Origin: Anaerolineae bacterium
Lineage (GTDB): Bacteria > Chloroflexota > Anaerolineae > B4-G1 > DUEL01
Assembly (NCBI GenBank): GCA_025060135.1
Contig: JANXCY010000001.1
Span: forward strand, 26,835 to 77,215
DNA: 50,381 bases
Reading direction: 5' to 3'
Positions 7,363 through 15,193 of this stretch are shown here, piece after piece. Position numbers and translations under genes: made by a program. Positions within the stretch are counted from its first letter, which is position 1, and every line of letters begins with the position of its first letter. The notes under the pieces are model-generated. The model did no database searches. It saw nothing but the letters and a program-made list of their open reading frames with translations, and was not told where the DNA came from.

Positions 7363-9039
7363 TCATGGCCCCCGCGGCACCGTTACGTCTCCAGGAAGGG
7401 GAGGAACGATTTCCAGAATCCCCTGGTATTCCTCCACAACCCCTGTTACCCGGACCTGTACGCCGGGGATCAGGTGCTCCCGGCCCTTCACCCGCTGATA
7501 GATGTTCTCCCAGAGCAGGACCAGAATTTCCCCACTCCCATCGCCCACCCAGACCCGGTAGCCCTGGGAGAAAGGTTCGCTTCGGGTGATGGTCCCTTCT
7601 ATGGTTACCCTCGCGCCTCGGTCGGCACGGGTGATGGAGGCAATCTCCCGCCGGAGCGGAGGCTCCGCGGGCTGGATAATGGCCACGTCGGCCCCTTGCT
7701 CGGGTACCACTTCCTGCTGGCCCTGGTACGTTTCTAATCTGCCCGTTGCCCGGACCCGCGCGCCTTCTCGCAGGCTGATGGGGTCGGGCAGTTCATCGTA
7801 CACTCCAAGCCACAGGAGCAGAATAGCCTGTCCGGTACCGTCATCCACGGTAAGGCGAAAGCCCTTCTGGAAAGACCGGGCTTCCACGACGACCCCTTCC
7901 ACAGTTACCGTTGCCCCGAGGGGTGCCTCCGCCAGCGCGCCCAAGGAGAGGACGTGGGCCGATGGGGCCGCTGTCCGCAAAACCACATCGCGCGGGCGGC
8001 TGGGGATCACTTCCAGGGTGTTCCGGTAGAGGGCGACCGTGCCGGTTATTTCCAGTTGCGCGTCGGTCTGCAGGGCGGAGGGGTCCGGCAGGGCCTGGTA
8101 GAGGTCCTGCCAGAGCAGGATGAGCACCGAACCGGTTTCGTCCTCCAGCCGCAGGCGGTATCCGGCGGAGAAGGCCTCGGCCCAACGGATGGTCCCCTGA
8201 ACGGTAACCAGTCGGCCCTCATCGGCAGCCGAGAGGGTGCCGATAGGGCGCTTCTCGGCAACGGGAACCGTCTCCTCCAGCAGGACGATCTCCCGCACCG
8301 ACGGGAGAACCAGTTGGGGAGTGTCCCGATACAGGGAGACGGTGGCGGTTACCTCTAGGGACTGGCCTACATCCGGCGGACGGAAGGCCCCAGTGAGAGA
8401 CTGGAGGCTGGAATCCACCGCCAGTCCGATCGCGCCGGTGGGGTCCCGGAGAGTGATGAGGGTGAGACCAGAGTAGGGCTCGCGGACCTCCCAGACCTGG
8501 CCCCGGACCCGAACCCGCCGGAGGGCATCGGCGACGGTGATGGAGCCAATCGTGCGCTCCTCCGGTTCTATGGGGATGACCGTCAGATGATCCGGGACAT
8601 TCAGGGTAAGAGAGACGTCTTCCTCCCGAACCCGCAGGGTGCCCGCGACGATGACCCGGTCGCCCAAGCCGGGAACCCGCCCGGTCGCGCGCAGTTCGTC
8701 CACCACGTCGCGGAAGGCCCAGACACGCATCTCGCCGGTCTCATCCGCCACCGTGAAGGAGAGCGCGCGGGAATCGGGGTTCCAGGTCGGGCCGCGCACC
8801 ACCTGCCCGGCAATCTCCACATAGGCGAAGTTCATGGTTGCAGAGGCTTGATGGATGGAGATACGAGGCAGGGGGAGACGGGTCGCCAAGACCCATAGTA
8901 AGGCCAGCCCGAGGGTGGCCAGGGCCAGGGTGGCCCATTTCACCGCGCGCAGAGAGACGCGGGGAGCCTGCCGGGCGCCGCAGTACGGGCACGTTTCGTA
9001 CGGGCCGATGTATCGTCCGCAACTGAGGCAGTGGCTCAT
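7363..9039 (-). CDS. Zinc-ribbon, single-pass membrane protein with five tandem OB-folds
   Basis: This 558-residue protein of unknown function begins with a zinc ribbon (C4, C7, C17, C20) and a membrane segment at about residues 33-53. Five consecutive beta-rich units of about 80-100 residues follow, starting near residues 73, 165, 265, 360 and 455. Each repeats the OB-fold pattern: an opening like VTVEGVV, a central line like YRLRLEDETGSVLILLW, and a closing line like VRVTGVVEEYQG. Such units often bind nucleic acid or act as BOF-type periplasmic domains, and by topology they should be outside the cell. The ATG at 9039 is preceded by GGAG; the frame stays open to 9213 but lacks support. Tandem length could vary between strains. 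Confidence 0.72.
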   Translation of the reverse strand: MSHCLSCGRYIGPYETCPYCGARQAPRVSLRAVKWATLALATLGLALLWVLATRLPLPRISIHQASATMNFAYVEIAGQVVRGPTWNPDSRALSFTVADETGEMRVWAFRDVVDELRATGRVPGLGDRVIVAGTLRVREEDVSLTLNVPDHLTVIPIEPEERTIGSITVADALRRVRVRGQVWEVREPYSGLTLITLRDPTGAIGLAVDSSLQSLTGAFRPPDVGQSLEVTATVSLYRDTPQLVLPSVREIVLLEETVPVAEKRPIGTLSAADEGRLVTVQGTIRWAEAFSAGYRLRLEDETGSVLILLWQDLYQALPDPSALQTDAQLEITGTVALYRNTLEVIPSRPRDVVLRTAAPSAHVLSLGALAEAPLGATVTVEGVVVEARSFQKGFRLTVDDGTGQAILLLWLGVYDELPDPISLREGARVRATGRLETYQGQQEVVPEQGADVAIIQPAEPPLRREIASITRADRGARVTIEGTITRSEPFSQGYRVWVGDGSGEILVLLWENIYQRVKGREHLIPGVQVRVTGVVEEYQGILEIVPPLPGDVTVPRGP

Positions 9040-9180
9040 AGGGGCTCCAGACCTTATTGGATACGGACATCGCTGAGGTTCGAACATCCGTAGGACATTC
9101 GCTTTCCTTACTCGTCTCACGCCCCTCTTGCCCTCGCTTCTTGCCTCCTCGCCTCCGGCGGCGGGAGAGGCGGGAAAAGT

Positions 9181-9221
9181 GAGGGGTTTTGCAGCGGCAG
9201 AAGGCCGCCGCAAAATCCCTC
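9181..9221. repeat. Long near-perfect hairpin in the divergent gap
   Basis: GAGGGGTTTTGC (9181-9192) pairs with GCAAAATCCCTC (9210-9221) through 12 positions with one G-T pair. After a single mismatch an inner stem GCGGC/GCCGC continues around the loop AGAAG. The hairpin lies in the 330-base gap 9040-9369 between divergent genes, so it is not an obvious terminator. A partial direct echo, GGGAAGTGAGGGGCG, follows at about 9234-9248. I see no gene in the rest of this gap. Confidence 0.6.
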
Positions 9222-9306
9222 CTCGTCAATCAAGGGAAGTGAGGGGCGATTTGAGCCCGAACCAACGCTCTGATCTCAACTCGTGTCCGAACTTCAGAAA
9301 TCGGGC

Positions 9307-9335
9307 TTGCCAATCAGCGGAAAGAGGATTATAAT
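9307..9335 (+). promoter_or_regulatory. Sigma70-type promoter of the FmdB-like gene
   Basis: TTGCCA (9307-9312), a 17-base spacer and a perfect TATAAT (9330-9335). The transcript should start near 9342 and carry the AAAGGAGG site ahead of ATG 9370. Confidence 0.75.
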
Positions 9336-9369
9336 AAACACGCACACCAGGCTGAAAGGAGGTGAGAGA

Positions 9370-9621
9370 ATGCCGGTGTACGAGTATCAATGCAAGGCCT
9401 GCGGAGTTCGGTTTGAGCGAGTTCAGCGCTTCACCGACGAGCCGGTGAAGGTCTGCCCGGAGTGCGGAGGCAGCGTCTATCGGCTCGTCCAGCCGGTGGG
9501 CATCATTTTTAAAGGCTCCGGCTTCTATGTCACCGACCATCGTGCGGCTTCCTCCACCACGGGAGCGGGAAAGAAATCCTCAAAAGAAGCCGGAGATTCG
9601 GGTACGAATGAGAAAGAGTAA
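9370..9621 (+). CDS. FmdB-family zinc ribbon protein
   Basis: This 83-residue small protein opens with MPVYEYQCKACG and continues to CPECGG, the CxxC-CxxC zinc ribbon of the FmdB/CxxC_CxxC_SSSS family. That family is named for a presumed regulator of formamidase or formate-dehydrogenase genes, but its function is not settled. The ribbon occupies residues 1-45; the tail is Ser/Lys/Glu-rich and probably disordered. The start is fixed by AAAGGAGGTGAG just upstream. It is monocistronic, with a strong promoter and terminator. A second, longer FmdB-like gene is at 46783-47184. Confidence 0.85.
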   Translation: MPVYEYQCKACGVRFERVQRFTDEPVKVCPECGGSVYRLVQPVGIIFKGSGFYVTDHRAASSTTGAGKKSSKEAGDSGTNEKE

Positions 9622-9644
9622 GGGAGGCCCCGGTACCAAGATGG

Positions 9645-9681
9645 AGCGGACGCGACCCTGACGGCGCGTCCGCTTTTGCTT
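9645..9681 (+). terminator. Rho-independent terminator of the FmdB-like gene
   Basis: A perfect 10-base stem AGCGGACGCG (9645-9654) and CGCGTCCGCT (9665-9674) around a 10-base loop runs into TTTTGCTT. This is the clearest intrinsic terminator in the window. Confidence 0.85.
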
Positions 9682-9702
9682 ATCCGGTTGGTCGATCGGG
9701 CC

Positions 9703-10002
9703 TCACAGTTGAAAGCCCCCACTGGCGGGGATAATTTTTTGCTGATAGTCGGTTACCAGTTCGAGGAGGCGTTTCTTTAAGCGCTTCCAGCGGTCCGAAG
9801 CGAGGATCCGCCGCACTGTTTCCAGGTCTTCCGCGACGATCCCCGTGAGAATTTGAGGCCAGTCTCCGTAGGCTGTCAGCCACATATCGGTAGCCCGGAG
9901 GCCCAGATCGCTCAGGGCGGGCTCGAACTCCTGGGTGAAGAACTCAAAGTACTCGCTCTCCTGACCCGGAATAATATTCCAGCCCATCAGTAGTTTGACC
10001 AT
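9703..10002 (-). CDS. Small conserved-type protein, possible dimeric alpha/beta-barrel fold
   Basis: This 99-residue soluble protein I cannot name. It reads MVKLLMGWNIIPGQESEYFE, then helical stretches and a beta strand around GDWPQILTGIVAEDLETV. That pattern of a strand, 'PGxExEYxEF' helix and second strand resembles the dimeric alpha+beta barrel (ABM/NIPSNAP-like) fold. This is inference from pattern only. The ATG at 10002 has AGAGG upstream; 16 further in-frame codons exist before it but overlap the promoter region. It converges on the FmdB terminator and diverges from the YtxH-hpt pair. Confidence 0.65.
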   Translation of the reverse strand: MVKLLMGWNIIPGQESEYFEFFTQEFEPALSDLGLRATDMWLTAYGDWPQILTGIVAEDLETVRRILASDRWKRLKKRLLELVTDYQQKIIPASGGFQL

Positions 10003-10038
10003 TGGTCGTTCCTCTCTGGAGGTGCCACAGTTATCTAC

Positions 10039-10067
10039 AGTGTACTCCAAAGTCCAGCGAAAGGCAA
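10039..10067 (-). promoter_or_regulatory. Sigma70-type promoter of the 99-residue protein gene
   Basis: Minus strand TTGCCT (10062-10067), 17 bases, TACACT (10039-10044). It is arranged back to back with the promoter at 10079-10107; the two -35 boxes are 11 bases apart. Confidence 0.6.
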
Positions 10068-10078
10068 ATCACGGGCAT

Positions 10079-10107
10079 TTGTCAACTCTTCCGAATGGGG
10101 ATATAAT
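10079..10107 (+). promoter_or_regulatory. Sigma70-type promoter of the YtxH-like/hpt operon
   Basis: TTGTCA (10079-10084), 17 bases, TATAAT (10102-10107), followed by a leader of about 27 bases with AAGGAG before ATG 10141. Confidence 0.75.
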
Positions 10108-10140
10108 AAACTTAGAAGCATTTCAGCGGAAAGGAGTGCG

Positions 10141-10371
10141 ATGCGAAAGGTGCTCGGATTCCTGGCAGGATTGCTCTGTGGTGCGCTGGTAGGGGCTCTC
10201 CTGGGGATTCTGCTGGCGCCCTATGCGGGTGCAGAGTCGCGCGCGCGCCTTTGGTCATGGGTGCAGATGTTGATAGAGAAAGGCCAGGAAGCGGCTGCCG
10301 CCCGACGGGCGGAACTGGAAGCCCAACTGGAAGCCTTTAAGCAGGGCCGACCGGTGGTCCTCCAGGAGTAG
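10141..10371 (+). CDS. YtxH-like small membrane protein
   Basis: This 76-residue protein has one glycine-rich membrane segment at about residues 4-28 with the pattern LAGLLCGALVGALLGILLAP, followed by a helical charged tail. That is the YtxH (gas-vesicle-like, stress-associated) pattern: a GxxxG-rich transmembrane helix ending in AP then a coiled segment. Function is unknown in the family. AAGGAG precedes the ATG. It is the first gene before hpt, 86 bases away, and shares its promoter. Confidence 0.75.
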   Translation: MRKVLGFLAGLLCGALVGALLGILLAPYAGAESRARLWSWVQMLIEKGQEAAAARRAELEAQLEAFKQGRPVVLQE

Positions 10372-10457
10372 GTCCCCAGGAATTCCCGTAGCGATCCGTG
10401 GGATGGTCGGTGGAATTGATTCCTGTTCCTGGACGCCTATCCGATCAAAGTTGCGAG

Positions 10458-11012
10458 ATGTGCTTCCTGGACGATGTGGCAAAGGTGCTGATCCCGGAAG
10501 ATGTCCTCCGGGCCCGGGTACGAGACCTGGCCGGGCAGATCAATCAGACCTATACACAGGAGGACTTCCCCCTCCTGGTTTGCATTCTCAAAGGCGCGTT
10601 CGTCTTCCTGGCAGACCTGATTCGCCATCTGAATTTCCGCCACGAAGTGGATTTCATGGTGATTTCCTCTTACGGGAGCGGAACTGTGAGCAGCGGGGTG
10701 GTGCGTATCCTGCTGGACCTGGAGCGGAGCATAGAAGGCCGACACGTATTGATCGTGGAGGACATCATCGACACGGGGCGCACAATGAGTTACATTATCC
10801 GCAACCTGCAAACCCGCCATCCGGCCAGCCTGCGCGTTTGTACCCTGTTGAGTAAGCCCTCCCGGCGCGAGATAGAGATTCCACTGGATTTCGTGGGGTT
10901 TGAGATTCCCGACGAGTTCGTTGTGGGCTACGGCCTGGATTTCGCCGAAGCATACCGGAATTTGCCTTTTATTGGTGTATTGAAGCCAGAGGTCATCGGT
11001 ATGGCCCCGTAG
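10458..11012 (+). CDS. hpt: Hypoxanthine phosphoribosyltransferase
   Basis: This 184-residue purine-salvage enzyme converts hypoxanthine or guanine plus PRPP to IMP or GMP. The PRPP-binding loop VEDIIDTGRTM, the motif LLVCILKGAFVFLADL near the N terminus and the C-terminal FVVGYGLDFAEAYRNLPFIG are diagnostic. A GTG at 10398 would add 20 residues, but ATG 10458 gives the usual family length. There is no strong ribosome site, and it may be expressed by read-through from the YtxH-like gene. Confidence 0.92.
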   Translation: MCFLDDVAKVLIPEDVLRARVRDLAGQINQTYTQEDFPLLVCILKGAFVFLADLIRHLNFRHEVDFMVISSYGSGTVSSGVVRILLDLERSIEGRHVLIVEDIIDTGRTMSYIIRNLQTRHPASLRVCTLLSKPSRREIEIPLDFVGFEIPDEFVVGYGLDFAEAYRNLPFIGVLKPEVIGMAP

Positions 11013-11078
11013 TAGCCCATCGGAGGGGGTTCGGGCCGGTCCGGGCTGTTAGAAAGCGCGCGGCGTCTGGGAGAGATC

Positions 11079-11882
11079 GTGGTGCCTCAATGGTTGGCTT
11101 CCTACGGAGTTGTGGCCGCGTTCTGTGCGCTGGCGCTGATCGCCATTGGGGTGAGTATTCTGAAATTTCACCAGGCCCGGACGTCGGAATATTACTTTAT
11201 GCGGGAAGCGGCCCGGCGAAGCGGGGTCCGCTGGCTCCTGACTGCGCTGGTGTCCCTGATCCTGGGCGGGGGCACCCTGTATGCGCGAGCCCGGTGGGTG
11301 GAAATGGCGATTCCATCGCCGACCGCTCCGGCGACGGCCACCCAGGAGATGAGGTGGGGATTCACGCCGACACTCCCCCCTGTTCCGAGCGCGACTCCCT
11401 CACCGTCGCCGACGCCCTGTCCACCGACGCCTACCCCTTCGCCAACATTCACACCGACTCCCTTCTACCCGATGCCGGAGACAGCCCGCTCACCGCTCCC
11501 CGGTGCTGTACCGGCTCGCCCAGAGGCCCGCATTACTCTGGAGACCTTTGCCCTGGGTGTGGAGAATAACCAGCCAGTCCAGCCTGGAACAGAATTCGTG
11601 GCGGGCGATTTCCGGGTATATGCCTTTATCCGCTACGAAGGCATGAACCGGGGTGCCACATGGACCTACGGCTGGTACCGGGAGGGGGAGTACCTGGACG
11701 GGAACACCTGCTTGTGGGGAATCCGTTTGCCCGATTGTCCGTATATCTCCGGAGAGCAGGGGCGCACCTTTCTGTACTACCGGCGACCCGGGGGATATGA
11801 CCCGGCCCGATACGAGGTACGGATCTGGGTGGAGGATCGGCTACAGGGAGTGTTTCCCTTCGTCATCCAGCCTGCCCCGTAA
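11079..11882 (+). CDS. Membrane protein with Pro/Thr/Ser linker and extracytoplasmic beta domain
   Basis: I do not recognise this 267-residue protein. Two hydrophobic segments (about residues 8-27 and 50-68) lead into a low-complexity linker of about residues 78-135, full of PSPTPCPPTPTPS-like units. A C-terminal domain of about 120 residues follows, with ITLETFALGVENNQPVQPG and YEVRIWVEDRLQGVFPFVI, looking like an all-beta sandwich. The linker suggests export of the final domain through the wall. The start is a GTG at 11079 with GGAG nearby. It follows hpt by 66 bases and precedes another surface protein. Confidence 0.7.
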   Translation: MVPQWLASYGVVAAFCALALIAIGVSILKFHQARTSEYYFMREAARRSGVRWLLTALVSLILGGGTLYARARWVEMAIPSPTAPATATQEMRWGFTPTLPPVPSATPSPSPTPCPPTPTPSPTFTPTPFYPMPETARSPLPGAVPARPEARITLETFALGVENNQPVQPGTEFVAGDFRVYAFIRYEGMNRGATWTYGWYREGEYLDGNTCLWGIRLPDCPYISGEQGRTFLYYRRPGGYDPARYEVRIWVEDRLQGVFPFVIQPAP

Positions 11883-11921
11883 GGCGCACCGTTTAAACCA
11901 GACTGTAGGACTTTTGGGGGA

Positions 11922-11950
11922 TTGACGAAAACGAATAAAGGGAATAAAAT
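11922..11950 (+). promoter_or_regulatory. Sigma70-type promoter of the LGFP-like surface protein
   Basis: TTGACG (11922-11927), 17 bases, TAAAAT (11945-11950). An AT-rich TATATAAT follows directly and could serve as an alternative -10. The leader would be about 43 bases. Confidence 0.65.
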
Positions 11951-11999
11951 TTATATAATCAGCGCCGCAATCGCTCCTGCGGGGGAGGAAGAAGAAGCG

Positions 12000-13007
12000 A
12001 TGGTGGGAAGAATCCTGTGGAAAATGTTCGGAGTGTTGGCTGGGTTGGTGGTGCTCGTTTGGTTGGGTGCCCCCATCGCTGCTGCGCCGCACTGGCAACC
12101 CCCTTTCCCGGAAGAGCCTTGGGAGTACTTCCAGCTAACGGGGCACTTCGTCAAGGGGCCGTTCCTGGAGTTCTTCAACCAGCACGGGCGGACCCGGATT
12201 CTCGGCTATCCCCAGACCGAGGCCTTTTACGACCGCCGTTTGGGGCTGTGGGTGCAATACTTTGACAACGTTCGCATGGAATGGCATCCCGGGAATCCGG
12301 ACCCGTATAAGGTCCAGTTGGGGCTTCTGGGAGAGGAACTGGGATATCGCGAGCCACCTATTCCACTGGAGAAGATTCCGCGCGGCAACCCGCTCCAGCG
12401 GTACTTCCCGGAAACCGGCCACGTGGTCTCCTACGCATTCCTGACTTTCTACGAACAAAACGGTGGGCTGGATGTCTTTGGGTACCCGATTTCGGAGATT
12501 CGGCTGGAGAACGGGCGAACCGTTCAATATTTCCAGCGGACCCGTCTGGAATGGCATCCGGAACGGCCGCGCGGCGACCGGGTCGTGGTTGGCTCCCTGG
12601 GGATGATGTATCTCCAGAAGTTTCCCGTACCGACAGAATACCGGATGCGGCGGCCCCCTCCTCCTGGGCCTCCCAGATCGGCTTCATCAGAGGAGATCAT
12701 GGAATTGCGGGTCTATGCCTCTGTGCGGCATCCGGTTACCGGTCAGGAAGGCTATCAGACCGTATATCTCTACGTCACCGATGCGGCTCGCCGGCCTCTG
12801 CGAGGCGTTACAGCCATCGCGAGGGTCCGCTTCCCCAATGGCCTGACGATGGACTACCCGATGGAGGCCACGAACGCCCGGGGTATTTCTGCTCTGACCT
12901 TTTATTTCGCCTCCCTCATCTCCGGGCAGAAGGTGGTGATTGAGGTCATCGTGCAATCGGGCAGCCGGACCTTTACGGCTCCCACATCGTTTGTCGTCTG
13001 GTATTAA
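12000..13007 (+). CDS. Secreted protein with LGFP-like modules and a C-terminal Ig-like domain
   Basis: This 335-residue protein has a signal peptide of about 28 residues (hydrophobic LAGLVVLVWLGAPIAAA). Two related modules follow, each built on 'GHxVxxxFLxFxxxxGxxxxxGYPxxE' and 'QYFxxxRxEWHPexP' (residues about 45-130 and 130-210). These resemble the LGFP-type surface repeats common in Chloroflexota and actinobacteria. After a Pro-rich hinge, the last 110 residues (from about 230) form a beta domain like bacterial Ig/invasin units, with VYLYVTDAARRPLRGV. No catalytic residues are evident, so a wall-binding or structural role is likely. ATG 12000 has GGAGGA upstream; an earlier in-frame codon overlaps the promoter. 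Confidence 0.72.
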   Translation: MVGRILWKMFGVLAGLVVLVWLGAPIAAAPHWQPPFPEEPWEYFQLTGHFVKGPFLEFFNQHGRTRILGYPQTEAFYDRRLGLWVQYFDNVRMEWHPGNPDPYKVQLGLLGEELGYREPPIPLEKIPRGNPLQRYFPETGHVVSYAFLTFYEQNGGLDVFGYPISEIRLENGRTVQYFQRTRLEWHPERPRGDRVVVGSLGMMYLQKFPVPTEYRMRRPPPPGPPRSASSEEIMELRVYASVRHPVTGQEGYQTVYLYVTDAARRPLRGVTAIARVRFPNGLTMDYPMEATNARGISALTFYFASLISGQKVVIEVIVQSGSRTFTAPTSFVVWY

Positions 13008-13083
13008 CCGGAAAAACCGGCTGTGCCCTCGCGCCGGACATATCCGCAATGGCGTGCCGGGCCTGTCTGCCAAAAGAGAAGAA

Positions 13084-13120
13084 CCACTGGCATCGGCGGT
13101 CAGGCCACCGATGCCAGTGG
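13084..13120 (-). terminator. Hairpin terminator between convergent genes
   Basis: CCACTGGCATCGG (13084-13096) and CCGATGCCAGTGG (13108-13120) form a perfect 13-base stem. On the minus strand it is followed by TTCTTCTCTTTTG, a good U-rich tract for ending the GNAT/78-residue gene transcript. On the plus strand no U tract follows, though the stem may still slow transcription from the upstream gene. Confidence 0.65.
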
Positions 13121-13180
13121 ACCCTGGTCCCCTGTTCCGCTGGCCGTACAGTCACCAACGGACGCGCGGGATTGCTCCTG

Positions 13181-13417
13181 CTATCCGTTCCCCGGAGAAC
13201 CGGACTCCCCAGAGGTTTCCTCCTCATCCTCCCAGCCGATAATCCAGACGCATAACCCGGCCACGCCGATCGTCGCCCCAATCAGCGCGGCCCATTGCCC
13301 AGGCAGCAGACCCACGTCTCGTGCGGACCAGATCAGAATGGCCACCATACCGATGGCGAGGACGATCCAGGCTGTCAGCCGGGGATGACGCTGGACAAAT
13401 GAGACTAATCGGGACAT
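13181..13417 (-). CDS. Small two-helix membrane protein of unknown function
   Basis: This 78-residue protein has two hydrophobic segments (about residues 14-33 and 41-62) and a short acidic, Gly/Ser-rich tail (EDEEETSG). I do not recognise a family. AGGAGG lies seven bases ahead of the ATG at 13417, which supports real translation. It follows the GNAT gene by 20 bases and probably shares its transcript. Confidence 0.7.
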   Translation of the reverse strand: MSRLVSFVQRHPRLTAWIVLAIGMVAILIWSARDVGLLPGQWAALIGATIGVAGLCVWIIGWEDEEETSGESGSPGNG

Positions 13418-13437
13418 CGGACCTCCTGTGGAGTATC

Positions 13438-13938
13438 TCAGATCGGATGGAGGATGCGCTCCGTCCGGAGTTGTTTGAACATGACCTGATCGCTGATGGG
13501 ATTAGCCTCCCGGGCCGCTTCGCGCCACGCCCGGGGAAGGCTGGCGATGTCTCGGGCATGGTAGCCGAAGGCCTCCCAGAACTCCAGAACCTCCGGTGGA
13601 GGGGTGCGGGGAGTAACCAGGATGACCGCCTCGCACATCAGTTCATTCGCCGCTGCTTCCATTGCGGTCAGCAATGCCCGGCCAGCGACCAGGCTCAGGC
13701 GAGCGGGATAGATGAGGAAATCGGTAACCCGCACTACCAGGTTTTCTACCTGCCATCCCAGCAACCCCACCAGTTCCCCGTTCATTTCGGCCATCAGAAA
13801 ACCGACCGTTCCCAACCGCTCCCGGACCTGGTCCGGGGTGATGGGAGACCGAGGACGCCTCTGGCTCACAAAAGCCGCGATGCGTTCTGCGTCCGATGGG
13901 CGGGCACGCCGGACGCGAATTTCCAGTGAGTCGGCCAT
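13438..13938 (-). CDS. GNAT-family acetyltransferase
   Basis: This GNAT-like protein of 166 residues starts IRVRRARPSDAERIAAFVSQ. It continues through a predicted beta core (VGFLMAEMNGELVGLLGWQ) to ELMCEAVILVTP and a C-terminal EFWEAFGYHARD, the usual beta5-alpha4 motif before the final strand. The acetyl-CoA loop is poorly conserved (ARLSLVAGRALLTAM), so activity is uncertain and the substrate unknown. ATG 13938 has AGGAG upstream; 28 more in-frame codons upstream are unsupported. It is divergent from recA. Confidence 0.75.
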   Translation of the reverse strand: MADSLEIRVRRARPSDAERIAAFVSQRRPRSPITPDQVRERLGTVGFLMAEMNGELVGLLGWQVENLVVRVTDFLIYPARLSLVAGRALLTAMEAAANELMCEAVILVTPRTPPPEVLEFWEAFGYHARDIASLPRAWREAAREANPISDQVMFKQLRTERILHPI

Positions 13939-14039
13939 GGATGCTGCTCCTGGGGAGGGCTCTCCGGGACGTGCCCCGGATACTTTCGGTATGGCGCCGG
14001 ACCCGGGGGAACCGCGCACCATTCAGCCGTGCTATGGTA

Positions 14040-14067
14040 ATTATACCTTGAATTCTCTGTTCTTCAA
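14040..14067 (-). promoter_or_regulatory. Promoter of the GNAT gene, overlapped by an inverted repeat
   Basis: Minus strand TTGAAG (14062-14067), 16 bases, TATAAT (14040-14045). The inverted repeat CTTGAA-N10-TTCAAG (14047-14068) covers its spacer and -35, as an operator could. Confidence 0.55.
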
Positions 14068-14085
14068 GTGAGCGCGGTTGGGGAT

Positions 14086-14114
14086 TTGCCTTTTCGCCAC
14101 TTTCGTAGTACACT
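14086..14114 (+). promoter_or_regulatory. Sigma70-type promoter of recA
   Basis: TTGCCT (14086-14091), 17 bases, TACACT (14109-14114). The predicted leader to ATG 14162 is about 40 bases. The hexamers match those of the promoter at 10039-10067. Confidence 0.65.
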
Positions 14115-14161
14115 TGTATTCAAATCAAGAATTCTGCGATTCAATCTGAGGCGGTGGTCGG

Positions 14162-15193
14162 ATGAAAGGGGAGGAAGGACGGCAAAAGGCACTGGAAGCG
14201 GCTCTGGCCACGCTAACTAAGCGGTTCGGCGAGGGGACCGTGATGCGTCTGGGCGAGGCCACTCAACTGGCGGTGGATGTTATTCCTACCGGGGCGCTCT
14301 CCCTGGACATTGCGCTGGGGGTGGGCGGCATTCCTCGCGGCCGGGTGACCGAAATCTATGGCCCCGACGGCGCGGGGAAGACCACCCTGGCCCTCCATAT
14401 CGTCGCCGAGGCCCAAAAGCGGGGCGGCGTAGCGGCCTATATTGATATGGAGCACGCCCTGGACCCCGAGTACGCGAAGGCGTGCGGCGTGGACGTGAAC
14501 AACCTGTACGTTGCTCAGCCGGATACCGGCGAACAGGCACTGAATATTGCGGAGACCTTGGTCCGTAGCGGGGCCGTGGACGTGGTGGTGATTGACTCGG
14601 TGGCGGCACTGGTGCCTCGCGCCGAGATTGAGGGCGACATGGGCGATTCCCACCCCGGCCTTCAGGCCCGATTGATGAGCCAGGCCCTGCGGAAGCTCTC
14701 CGGCGCCATCAAACAATCCAACACGGCGATGATCTTCACCAACCAATTGCGGGAGAAAATCGGCACCGTCTTCGGCAGTTCGGAGACGACCACAGGCGGT
14801 CGGGCGTTGAAGTTTTACGCCAGTGTCCGGCTGGATGTCCGGCGGATCACCGGCATTAAGGAAAGAGGTGAAGTCATTGGTAGCCGCACCCGCGTGCGCG
14901 TGACCAAGAACAAAGTCGCGCCCCCCTTTCGGGTCGCCGAGTTTGACATCATCTACGGCAAGGGCATCAGCCGGGAAGGAGACGTTCTGGATCTGGCCGT
15001 CCAGTATGGCCTGATAGAGAAACGGGGCTCCTTCTACAGTTACCAGGGGCAGAACATCGCGCAGGGGCGGGAGAACGCCAAGCAGTATCTACGAGACCAT
15101 CCCCAGTTGATGGAAGAACTGGAGCAGCAGATTCGGGAAAAGGCCATGGAGGCCCCCCCGCCCTTGATTACGGAGGATGTGGAACCGGCATAG
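14162..15193 (+). CDS. recA: Recombinase RecA
   Basis: RecA forms nucleoprotein filaments for homologous recombination and drives the SOS response. The 343-residue length and core motifs are standard: [24 protein letters not shown] and [18 protein letters not shown]. Two positions are unusual. The Walker A motif (residues 67-75) reads GPDGAGKTT where most bacteria have GPESSGKTT, and residue 96 is Met in IDMEHALDP where Ala is near-universal. Both keep the chemistry-critical Gly-Lys-Thr. recX follows after 314 bases. Confidence 0.98.
   Translation: MKGEEGRQKALEAALATLTKRFGEGTVMRLGEATQLAVDVIPTGALSLDIALGVGGIPRGRVTEIYGPDGAGKTTLALHIVAEAQKRGGVAAYIDMEHALDPEYAKACGVDVNNLYVAQPDTGEQALNIAETLVRSGAVDVVVIDSVAALVPRAEIEGDMGDSHPGLQARLMSQALRKLSGAIKQSNTAMIFTNQLREKIGTVFGSSETTTGGRALKFYASVRLDVRRITGIKERGEVIGSRTRVRVTKNKVAPPFRVAEFDIIYGKGISREGDVLDLAVQYGLIEKRGSFYSYQGQNIAQGRENAKQYLRDHPQLMEELEQQIREKAMEAPPPLITEDVEPA

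Noticed and set aside
9040-9100. Possible tRNA T-loop (GGTTCGAAC)
   Set aside because: No acceptor stem, anticodon arm or D-arm can be folded around it.
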